Assembly (NCBI GenBank): GCA_026785785.1
Contig: JAJAZI010000090.1
Location: forward strand, 1-8,208
Direction: 5' to 3'
DNA length: 8,208 bases
Origin: Microbacteriaceae bacterium
GTDB lineage: Bacteria; Actinomycetota; Actinomycetes; Actinomycetales; Microbacteriaceae
Below the pieces are notes generated by a model. The model saw only the letters and a program-made list of their open reading frames with translations, had not been told where the DNA came from and did not search any database. Of this stretch, positions 1 to 4,822 are shown piece after piece. Each line of letters opens with the position of its first letter. Within the stretch, counting starts at the first letter, position 1. The position numbers were made by a program, and so were the translations under genes.

Positions 1-387
1 ATGAAGCGGAACACCTGGCAGCGCGAAGCGGTGCGTGAAGCGCTCGGCAGCAACGAGGGTTTCGTCAGCGCGCAGGGCCTCCACTCGAGCCTCCGCGAGG
101 CGGGTTCGTCAATCGGCCTCGCGACCGTCTACCGAGCTCTCGCCGTCCTCGCGGTCGAGGGCGAGGCGGATTCGCTGCAGTCCGATCAGGGCGAGAGCCT
201 GTACCGCGCCTGCACCCCCGGCCAGCACCACCACCACCTGATCTGCCGTGACTGCGGTCTCACGGTCGAAATCGAGGCGGATGCCGTTGAGGCGTGGGCG
301 CACAAGGTCGCCTCCGACAACGGCTTCACCCAGGCCAGCCACATCGTCGACGTGTTCGGCCTCTGCGCGAGGTGCAGTGCCGCCTGA
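1..387 (+). CDS. zur: Zur/Fur-family zinc-responsive transcriptional repressor
   Basis: The 128-residue protein has the Fur-family layout: an N-terminal winged helix (about residues 1-70, including the recognition-helix motif IGLATVYRAL at 38-47), then a metal-binding dimerisation domain. Visible metal ligands are a CxxC pair at C82/C85, a second at C122/C125 (the structural zinc site of the family), a run of four histidines at 76-79, C71 and H114. The segment SDQGESLYRAC (61-71) before the histidines closely resembles mycobacterial Zur (FurB), so Zur is preferred over Fur, PerR or Nur. Family members bind zinc and repress zinc-uptake genes and zinc-free ribosomal protein paralogs. Cysteine-poor L28, L33 and S14 genes lie 2.9 kb downstream, which supports the zinc assignment. 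The ATG is the first base of the window, so the upstream region and any operon partner (often a zinc ABC transporter) cannot be seen; the length is normal for the family. Family is near certain; metal specificity is inferred. Confidence 0.9.
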   Translation: MKRNTWQREAVREALGSNEGFVSAQGLHSSLREAGSSIGLATVYRALAVLAVEGEADSLQSDQGESLYRACTPGQHHHHLICRDCGLTVEIEADAVEAWAHKVASDNGFTQASHIVDVFGLCARCSAA

Positions 388-400
388 CCCACGCTGTGGT

Positions 401-497
401 GTCGCCAAAGTCGGATGTCGCGGGGCGAGCCCCTGCATCCCGCCGGCCTAACCGTCCCGTTCACGGGGCATCCCGGCGCGGATCCGACTTTGGCGAC
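401..497. repeat. 97-bp element bounded by perfect 16-bp inverted repeats
   Basis: GTCGCCAAAGTCGGAT at 401-416 is the exact reverse complement of 482-497. Between the arms lie two further small perfect hairpins: GGGGC/GCCCC at 422-433 and CCCGT/ACGGG at 456-467. There are also two similar copies of GCATCCCG (435-442 and 468-475). No coding potential is evident and no clear target-site duplication flanks it. It begins 13 bp after the zur stop. It could be a small palindromic or MITE-like intergenic repeat, or a structured 3' end of the zur transcript. The 65-base gap between arms and lack of a T-tract make an ordinary intrinsic terminator unlikely. The rest of the intergenic region (498-701) shows only a 6-bp GCCGCC/GGCGGC palindrome (536-548) and a weak promoter. 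Confidence 0.7.
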
Positions 498-623
498 AGC
501 AGCACGGTGCCGCACAGTCGTGGACGGATGCCAGGGCCGCCAGGCGGCATGCCTTCATCAAAATGGCAGCCGACCTGCAGTCGTGACCCGGTCGGCCACA
601 CTCGCGCACGGGGCTTAAGGCCG

Positions 624-652
624 TGTCGCTGCCGGCCCGACGCGTCTAGCGT
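624..652 (+). promoter_or_regulatory. Weak candidate promoter for ppsA
   Basis: A TAGCGT hexamer (647-652, fitting the actinobacterial TAnnnT -10 pattern) lies 17 bp after TGTCGC (624-629), a poor -35. Transcription would start near 659 and leave a leader of about 43 nt that includes the GGAAGG ribosome binding site. The call rests mainly on the -10 and its position; other sites in this 314-bp gap are possible. Confidence 0.25.
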
Positions 653-688
653 CGCGTACACGGGCGCGCACCGCTGTGGCCCGACGAC

Positions 689-694
689 GGAAGG
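689..694 (+). promoter_or_regulatory. Ribosome binding site that sets the ppsA start
   Basis: GGAAGG lies 7 bases before the ATG at 702. The open frame runs upstream to 294, but the upstream codons resemble no PEP synthase sequence and overlap zur. This site and the family-like N-terminus fix the start at 702. Confidence 0.75.
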
Positions 695-701
695 CGACAG
701 C

Positions 702-3095
702 ATGCGCGATCAGCACGTGGTCTGGTTCGAGGACATCTCACTGGGGGACATCCCGCAGGTGGGAGGCAAGAACGCGTCGCTGGGAGAGATGGTCGGCGCG
801 CTCGCCGCGAGCGGGGTCCGGGTTCCCCCCGGGTTCGCCACGACGGCGGACGCCTTTCGGGCCTTCCTCGTCGCCGGCAACCTCGAACCGGCCATTCGGG
901 AGCTGCTCGAGCGCTACCGGCTGGGGGACGCGTCGTTGCGGGTGACCGGGGCGGCGATCCGCGAACTCTTCCTCGACAGCCAATTTCCCGAGGACATCGC
1001 CGACGACATCCGCAGGGCCTATCGAACACTCGCCGACCGGGCCGGAATCGACAACCCGCCCGTCGCCGTGCGCAGCAGCGCCACCGCCGAGGACCTGCCC
1101 GACGCGAGCTTCGCCGGGCAGCAGGAGACCTTCCTCAACGTTACGGGAGTGCGCGATCTGCTCGACACCTGCCGCCGCTGCTACGCCTCGCTGTTCACCG
1201 ACCGGGCGATCAGCTACCGCGAGGCGAAGGGCTTCGACCACCTCGAGGTCGCCCTCTCGGTCGGCATCCAGCGCATGGTGCGGTCGGACGTCGGGGGGTC
1301 GGGGGTCATGTTCTCGATCGACACCGACACGGGGTTCCCGAATGCGATCGTCATCAGTGCCGCCTGGGGACTCGGCGAGACGGTCGTGCAAGGCACCGTC
1401 GATCCGGACAAGTACCTCGTGTTCACCCCGTTGCTCGCGGATGCCGGGTTGAGCCCGATCATCGAGAAGACCGTCGGCGGCAAGGCGAGCAAGATGGTCT
1501 ACGGCGCCGGCGGCAGCGCGCGCACACGCCTGGTCGACACGACCGAGCGGGAGCGCCGCGCTCTCGTGCTCGACGACGGCGAGATCGTGCAGCTCGCCCG
1601 CTGGGCGGCGATCGTCGCCGACCACTACGGCCGCCCGATGGACATGGAGTGGGCCAAGGACGGGCTTACCGGCGAGCTCTTCCTCGTGCAGGCGCGGCCG
1701 GAGACCGTGCAGGCCGGCAAGGCGGCCGACCGGTTCACGGTGCACCGCCTCGTCGAGCCCGGCAGGGTGCTCGTGACCGGCGCGGCGATCGGCGAATCGA
1801 TCGCAGTGGGCGAGGCCTGCGTCATCCGCAGCTCCGCCGACATCGAGAAATTCCGCGACGGCGCCATCCTCGTCACCGAGATGACCGACCCGGACTGGGT
1901 GCCGATCATGAGGCGCGCGGCGGGCATCGTCACCGACCACGGCGGGGCGACGAGCCACGCGGCGATCGTCAGCCGCGAACTCGGGGTGCCGGCAATCGTC
2001 GGGACGGGCACGGCAACGGTTGACCTCGCGGAGGGGGCGATGATCACGCTGTCCTGCGCGGAGGGCGACGAAGGGCACGTCTACGAGGGCGCCCTCGAAT
2101 TCGACACGGAGGAGATCGACCTGGGCGACCTCCCGCGCACTCGGACTCGGGTCATGGTCAACGTCGCGAGCCCGGCGGCAGCGTTCCAGTGGTGGCGCCT
2201 GCCCGCCGACGGCGTCGGCCTGGCGCGGATGGAATTCATCATCAACAACCTCATCAAGGTGCACCCGATGGCGCTCGTGCACCCGGAGAGGGTCGGCCAG
2301 AAGGATCGCGAGCTGATCGCCGAACTCAGCCGCGGCTTCGCAGGCCCGCAGGACTACTTCGTGCAGACGCTCGCCCTCGGCATCGCGAAGCTCGCGGCGC
2401 CGTACTACCCGAATCCCGTGATCGTGCGGTTGAGCGACTTCAAGACAAACGAATACGCGCACCTGATCGGCGGCGGCGTGTTCGAGCGCGGAGAGGAGAA
2501 CCCGATGCTCGGCTTCCGCGGCGCCTCGCGCTACTACGACCCTCGCTACCGCGAGGGGTTCGCCCTCGAGTGCCGGGCGCTCAAGCGGGTGCGCGAGCAC
2601 ATGGGCTTCACGAACGTGATCGTCATGGTGCCGTTCTGCCGCACCCCCGCGGAGGCGGACCGGGTGCTCGAGACCATGGCCCAGAACGGTCTGGTGCGGG
2701 GCGAGAACGGGCTGAAGGTGTACATGATGTGCGAGATCCCCTCGAACGTGATCCTCGCGGAGCTGTTCGCGACGAGGTTCGACGGCTTCTCCATCGGCTC
2801 GAACGACCTCACCCAGCTCGTGCTCGGGGTGGACCGCGACTCGGAGGAGCTCGCGGGGCTCTTCGACGAGCGCGACGAAGCCGTCACGAGGTCAATCAGC
2901 GAGGCGATCCGAAAGGCGCACGAGGCGGGCATCCCCATCGGCATCTGCGGGCAGGGCCCGAGCGACCATCCCGACTTCGCGGCGTTCCTGGTGCGGGAGG
3001 GCATCGACTCGATCTCGCTCAACCCCGACAGCTTCCTGCGCACGGTGCACCTCATCGCGGACGCTGAGGCCGCCGCACTGCAGGCGGCGCGCTGA
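702..3095 (+). CDS. ppsA: Phosphoenolpyruvate synthase (pyruvate, water dikinase)
   Basis: This enzyme converts pyruvate, ATP and water to PEP, AMP and phosphate, feeding gluconeogenesis in the cytoplasm. The 797-residue length matches the family (E. coli PpsA is about 790). The N-terminal ATP-grasp domain shows VGGKNASLGEM (20-30) and VAVRSSATAEDLPD (121-134). The swivelling phosphohistidine domain shows GGATSHAAIVSRELGVPAIV from 414, with H419 as the phospho-acceptor. The C-terminal PEP/pyruvate TIM barrel shows GLARMEF (from 506), FERGEENPMLGFRGASRYYD, MCEIPSNV (676-683), SIGSNDLTQ (697-705) and ICGQGPSDHPD with the catalytic cysteine C749. All key residues look intact. It stands alone between zur and the ribosomal operon, with its own ribosome binding site. 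No T-tailed terminator follows; the rpmB promoter begins about 20 bp after the stop. The QGPSDHPD and SLNPDS signatures favour PEP synthase over pyruvate phosphate dikinase or rifampicin phosphotransferase. Confidence 0.96.
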   Translation: MRDQHVVWFEDISLGDIPQVGGKNASLGEMVGALAASGVRVPPGFATTADAFRAFLVAGNLEPAIRELLERYRLGDASLRVTGAAIRELFLDSQFPEDIADDIRRAYRTLADRAGIDNPPVAVRSSATAEDLPDASFAGQQETFLNVTGVRDLLDTCRRCYASLFTDRAISYREAKGFDHLEVALSVGIQRMVRSDVGGSGVMFSIDTDTGFPNAIVISAAWGLGETVVQGTVDPDKYLVFTPLLADAGLSPIIEKTVGGKASKMVYGAGGSARTRLVDTTERERRALVLDDGEIVQLARWAAIVADHYGRPMDMEWAKDGLTGELFLVQARPETVQAGKAADRFTVHRLVEPGRVLVTGAAIGESIAVGEACVIRSSADIEKFRDGAILVTEMTDPDWVPIMRRAAGIVTDHGGATSHAAIVSRELGVPAIVGTGTATVDLAEGAMITLSCAEGDEGHVYEGALEFDTEEIDLGDLPRTRTRVMVNVASPAAAFQWWRLPADGVGLARMEFIINNLIKVHPMALVHPERVGQKDRELIAELSRGFAGPQDYFVQTLALGIAKLAAPYYPNPVIVRLSDFKTNEYAHLIGGGVFERGEENPMLGFRGASRYYDPRYREGFALECRALKRVREHMGFTNVIVMVPFCRTPAEADRVLETMAQNGLVRGENGLKVYMMCEIPSNVILAELFATRFDGFSIGSNDLTQLVLGVDRDSEELAGLFDERDEAVTRSISEAIRKAHEAGIPIGICGQGPSDHPDFAAFLVREGIDSISLNPDSFLRTVHLIADAEAAALQAAR

Positions 3096-3098
3096 CCC

Positions 3099-3110
3099 GG
3101 TGCGCGCACC
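3099..3110. promoter_or_regulatory. Perfect 12-bp palindrome upstream of the rpmB -35
   Basis: GGTGCGCGCACC is a perfect palindrome lying between the ppsA stop (3095) and the candidate -35 element (3116). It could be a regulator site or a minimal hairpin at the ppsA 3' end. Short GC palindromes arise often by chance in such DNA. It does not resemble the AT-rich Zur box known from other actinobacteria. Confidence 0.2.
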
Positions 3111-3115
3111 CGAGC

Positions 3116-3144
3116 TTGCAGTGCGGCACCGGCATCCGTAAGCT
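3116..3144 (+). promoter_or_regulatory. Sigma-70-type promoter for the rpmB-rpmG-rpsN operon
   Basis: TTGCAG (-35, 3116-3121) and TAAGCT (-10, 3139-3144) are separated by exactly 17 bp. This is the best housekeeping-type promoter in the window. Transcription would start near 3151 and give a leader of about 126 nt before rpmB, long for a ribosomal protein operon and room for leader control. Confidence 0.6.
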
Positions 3145-3186
3145 AGACCCTTGGCTGGGCGGTATCTACGCTCGCTTCGTACGCCG

Positions 3187-3212
3187 ACCCCCTCCTTTCA
3201 CGATCCGGGGGT
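3187..3212 (+). promoter_or_regulatory. Hairpin in the rpmB leader
   Basis: ACCCCC (3187-3192) can pair with GGGGGT (3207-3212) across a 14-nt loop. A 7-codon GTG mini-ORF (MPTRDLG, 3220-3243) follows it, with the G-run as its only possible ribosome binding site. A second small inverted repeat, GTAGG/CCTAC, is at 3240-3257. These could form a regulatory leader, but each element is short and may be chance. Confidence 0.25.
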
Positions 3213-3276
3213 TCTGCGCGTGCCGACAAGAGATCTTGGGTAGGGCACTCGTCCTACGGTAGTCAAGGAGAGAACT

Positions 3277-3513
3277 ATGGCAGCAACCTGCCAAGTAACT
3301 GGAGCCATTCCCGGCTTCGGTCACAACATTTCGCACTCGCACCGGCGCACCAAGCGCCGCTTCGACCCGAACGTGCAGAAGAAGACGTACTACGTTCCGT
3401 CGCTGCGCCGCAAGGTCACCCTGACCCTCAGCGCCAAGGGGATCAAGGTCATTGACGCCCGCGGCATCGAGACCGTGGTCAAGGACATCCTGGCCCGTGG
3501 GGAGAAAATCTAA
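3277..3513 (+). CDS. rpmB: 50S ribosomal protein L28, zinc-independent type
   Basis: The 78-residue protein is a structural component of the large ribosomal subunit. It opens with [20 protein letters not shown] (5-24), a typical L28 start. Only C5 is present; the partner cysteine of the zinc-binding form is replaced by threonine (CQVT instead of CQVC) and no later CxxC pair exists. This matches the 'C-minus' paralog that Zur controls in mycobacteria. AAGGAG sits 6 bases before the ATG. It is the first gene of a tight three-gene operon and its stop overlaps the rpmG start (TAATG). Whether this genome has a second, zinc-binding L28 cannot be seen here. Confidence 0.96.
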   Translation: MAATCQVTGAIPGFGHNISHSHRRTKRRFDPNVQKKTYYVPSLRRKVTLTLSAKGIKVIDARGIETVVKDILARGEKI

Positions 3514-3680
3514 TGGCTAAGCATCAGGACGTACGTCCGATCATCAAGCTCCGCTCGACGGCGGGCACCGGCTACACGTATGTGACGAAGAAGAACCGTC
3601 GCAACGACCCAGATCGTCTCGTGCTGAAGAAGTACGACCCAGTAGTGCGCAAGCACGTCGAATTCCGCGAGGAGCGCTAA
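3513..3680 (+). CDS. rpmG: 50S ribosomal protein L33, zinc-independent type
   Basis: The 55-residue protein reads [20 protein letters not shown] at its start and contains [17 protein letters not shown] (20-36), a diagnostic L33 segment, ending in REER. It has no cysteine at all, so it lacks the two CxxC pairs of the zinc-binding L33 form. Its ATG shares a base with the rpmB stop codon, and GGGGAG inside rpmB (3499-3504) serves as the ribosome binding site, so translation is probably coupled. rpsN follows after 2 bp. Confidence 0.95.
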   Translation: MAKHQDVRPIIKLRSTAGTGYTYVTKKNRRNDPDRLVLKKYDPVVRKHVEFREER

Positions 3681-3682
3681 CC

Positions 3683-3988
3683 ATGGCGAAGAAGAGCATG
3701 ATTGCCAAGAACGAGCAGCGCAAGGTCATCGTCGCGCGCTATGCGACGAAGCGCCTCGAGCTGAAGAAGGCGCTTGTCGACCCCGCGTCGACGGATGCTG
3801 AGCGCGAGGCCGCGCGCCTCGGCCTGCAGAAGCTCCCGCGCAACGCGTCGCCCGTGCGCGTGCGTGGCCGCGACGCGATTGACGGACGCCCGCGTGGGTT
3901 CCTCAAGCAGTTCGGCGTTTCGCGCGTTCGCTTCCGCGACATGGCGCACCGGGGCGAGTTGCCCGGTATCACCAAGTCAAGCTGGTAA
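3683..3988 (+). CDS. rpsN: 30S ribosomal protein S14, long zinc-independent type
   Basis: The 101-residue protein belongs to the small ribosomal subunit. It opens with [20 protein letters not shown] and carries the S14 signatures [20 protein letters not shown] (51-70) and [21 protein letters not shown] at the C-terminus. It is cysteine-free and about 100 residues long, whereas the zinc-ribbon S14 form is about 61 residues with two CxxC pairs. GAGGAG at 3669-3674, within rpmG, lies 8 bases before the ATG. It is the last gene of the operon. The C-minus S18 gene (rpsR2) that follows in mycobacteria is absent here; an HU gene comes next instead. Confidence 0.96.
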   Translation: MAKKSMIAKNEQRKVIVARYATKRLELKKALVDPASTDAEREAARLGLQKLPRNASPVRVRGRDAIDGRPRGFLKQFGVSRVRFRDMAHRGELPGITKSSW

Positions 3989-3996
3989 ATTACAGT

Positions 3997-4027
3997 CAGA
4001 TCCTCGGGTTTTACGCCCGGGATCCTG
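3997..4027 (+). terminator. Candidate terminator hairpin after rpsN
   Basis: CAGATCCTCGGG (3997-4008) can pair with CCCGGGATCCTG (4016-4027) around a TTTTACG loop, with one single-base bulge on each side. It starts 8 nt after the rpsN stop. Only a short CTTTG follows rather than a T-run, so termination may be partial and HU could receive read-through. Confidence 0.45.
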
Positions 4028-4102
4028 CTTTGACCACCAGTCACTCGACTGTTTCACCGATCGCGCAGGCCTGTACTGCAAAAAAGTCCGAGGAGGACAC
4101 AA

Positions 4103-4390
4103 ATGGCTGACAAGTCACTGAACCGTACCGAGCTCGTCGCAGCTGTAGCCGCAGAGTCTGGCCAGAGCCAGGCAGCGGTGAACGGCGTGCTCGACGCATT
4201 GTTCTCGACCCTCGCGACCTCGGTCGGCGAAGGCACCAAGGTCACGATCCCGGGATGGCTCGCCATCGAGCGCACCCACCGTGCCGCGCGCGCCGGACGC
4301 AACCCGTCCACGGGTGAGGCGATCCAGATCGCCGCCGGATATGGTGTCAAGGTCAGCGCCGGAAGCAAGCTCAAGGCCGCCGCTAAGTAA
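4103..4390 (+). CDS. HU-family nucleoid DNA-binding protein
   Basis: The 95-residue protein matches the HU/IHF fold: an N-terminal helix pair (LNRTELVAAVAAESGQSQAA, 6-25), the beta-saddle segment VTIPGWLAIERTHRAARAGR (47-66), and the DNA-bending arm GRNPSTGE (65-72) with the conserved proline P68. It would bend and compact DNA as a dimer. Actinobacterial HupB usually has a long lysine- and alanine-rich C-terminal tail; this protein stops at the core, like classic short HU. A strong AGGAGG site (4091-4096) lies 6 bases before the ATG. The 114-bp gap after rpsN leaves room for its own promoter (TTGACC at 4030 is a possible -35, but no convincing -10 is seen). It ends at a clear hairpin. Confidence 0.95.
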   Translation: MADKSLNRTELVAAVAAESGQSQAAVNGVLDALFSTLATSVGEGTKVTIPGWLAIERTHRAARAGRNPSTGEAIQIAAGYGVKVSAGSKLKAAAK

Positions 4391-4402
4391 CTCAGTTCCA
4401 CC

Positions 4403-4442
4403 ACGAAGCGGATGACGTCAGCGACGGCGTCATCCGCTTCGT
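4403..4442 (+). terminator. Perfect 15-bp hairpin terminator after the HU gene
   Basis: ACGAAGCGGATGACG (4403-4417) is the exact reverse complement of 4428-4442, with a 10-nt loop, starting 12 nt after the HU stop. The T-tract is poor (CGTTCCCG follows), as is common for actinobacterial terminators. Confidence 0.75.
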
Positions 4443-4468
4443 CGTTCCCGCCGCGCTGTCGTGCCTGG

Positions 4469-4571
4469 CTTTCATCATTCAGGAGAGTCAGGCTGGACGC
4501 TGTCTGTTGGCTTTCATCATTCAGGAGTTGTTGGTCGGAAATGGTGTCTGTTGGCCTTCATCATTCAGGAG
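4469..4571 (+). repeat. Left arm: three direct copies, CATCAT subtype
   Basis: Copies lie at 4469-4485, 4511-4527 (both exact CTTTCATCATTCAGGAG) and 4555-4571 (one T-to-C change at position 2). The start-to-start distances are 42 and 44 bp. The second and third copies are each preceded by an identical TGTCTGTTGG (4501-4510 and 4545-4554), and the first by a related sequence, so the repeated unit is at least 27 bp. Confidence 0.85.
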
Positions 4572-4595
4572 CCGGACGTGAGTATCGGCTTGATT

Positions 4596-4636
4596 TCCCT
4601 CCTGAGGGACCGGATGCTTCGAAATACGGCATCCGG
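4596..4636. other. Paired hairpins at the centre of the repeat array
   Basis: TCCCTC/GAGGGA (4596-4609) forms a short tight palindrome. CCGGATGC (4610-4617) is the reverse complement of GCATCCGG (4629-4636) across an 11-nt loop. They sit between the two opposed arms, near the axis of the overall inverted structure. Confidence 0.5.
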
Positions 4637-4647
4637 GGACCGAAACG

Positions 4648-4763
4648 TCCTGAATGATGACGCCCGGATCCGGCTGCTACTCCTGAATAGTGAAAGCCGG
4701 ATATCGCTGTAACTCCTGAATAGTGAAAGGGAGGATATCGCTGTAACCCCTGATTAGTGCACG
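4648..4763 (-). repeat. Right arm: four inverted copies, mostly CACTAT subtype
   Basis: The TCCTGAAT-type cores start at 4648, 4681, 4714 and 4748, giving periods of 33, 33 and 34 bp. The copies at 4680-4696 and 4713-4729 are identical (CTCCTGAATAGTGAAAG). The first keeps the left-arm GATGA form (4648-4660); the last (4747-4763) is degraded to CCCCTGATTAGTGCACG. Identical GGATATCGCTGTAA precedes the last two (4699-4712, 4733-4746), and a related sequence precedes the second, so a unit of about 33 bp has been tandemly duplicated. Confidence 0.85.
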
Positions 4764-4809
4764 CCGGGCGGGGCGGCGCTAACCGGGTCTCGCGCCCAGC
4801 TTGCTCGCC

Positions 4810-4815
4810 TAGGCT
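4810..4815 (+). promoter_or_regulatory. Candidate -10 element placing transcription start at the GTG of the CopD/CtaG gene
   Basis: TAGGCT lies 7 bases before the GTG at 4823, so transcription could begin on the start codon and give a leaderless mRNA. No convincing -35 is seen 17 bp upstream. GGTGG at 4816-4820 is an alternative, poorly placed ribosome binding site. Confidence 0.4.
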
Positions 4816-4822
4816 GGTGGGC

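Larger units (their letters stand above)
4469..4763. repeat. Inverted two-armed array of a 17-bp motif (seven copies)
   Basis: Three copies of CTTTCATCATTCAGGAG run along the plus strand. Four copies or variants run in the opposite orientation, with consensus CTCCTGAATAGTGAAAG as read on the plus strand. The two arms flank a hairpin-rich centre (about 4596-4636). The whole gap between HU and the CopD/CtaG gene (4391-4822) has no credible gene. Reading frames through it only spell repeated FHHSG or FHYSG peptides caused by the motif, and the copies are not all in one frame. The array is not CRISPR-like: repeats are short and diverged, the orientation flips, and the intervening sequences resemble one another. 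I do not recognise a named family. Confidence 0.85.

Noticed and set aside
294..701. N-terminal extension of ppsA from 294
   Set aside because: The extension overlaps zur in another frame and crosses the inverted-repeat element. The ATG at 702 has a ribosome binding site and a family-like N-terminus.
738..2600. 620-codon minus-strand ORF opposite ppsA
   Set aside because: It is a shadow of ppsA produced by high third-position GC; its composition (rich in R, H, D, V, G) matches no protein family I know.
3236..3265. A second promoter (TTGGGT and TAGTCA) just before rpmB
   Set aside because: Transcription would start within or after the AAGGAG ribosome binding site, leaving rpmB without it. 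The upstream TTGCAG and TAAGCT pair is better in sequence and spacing.
3096..3276. Zur operator in the rpmB upstream region
   Set aside because: I looked for the AT-rich palindrome known from mycobacterial and Streptomyces Zur sites and saw no convincing match on either strand.
4469..4763. CRISPR array
   Set aside because: Repeats are 17 bp and diverged, change orientation at the centre, and the intervening sequences are similar to each other rather than unique. No cas gene is present.
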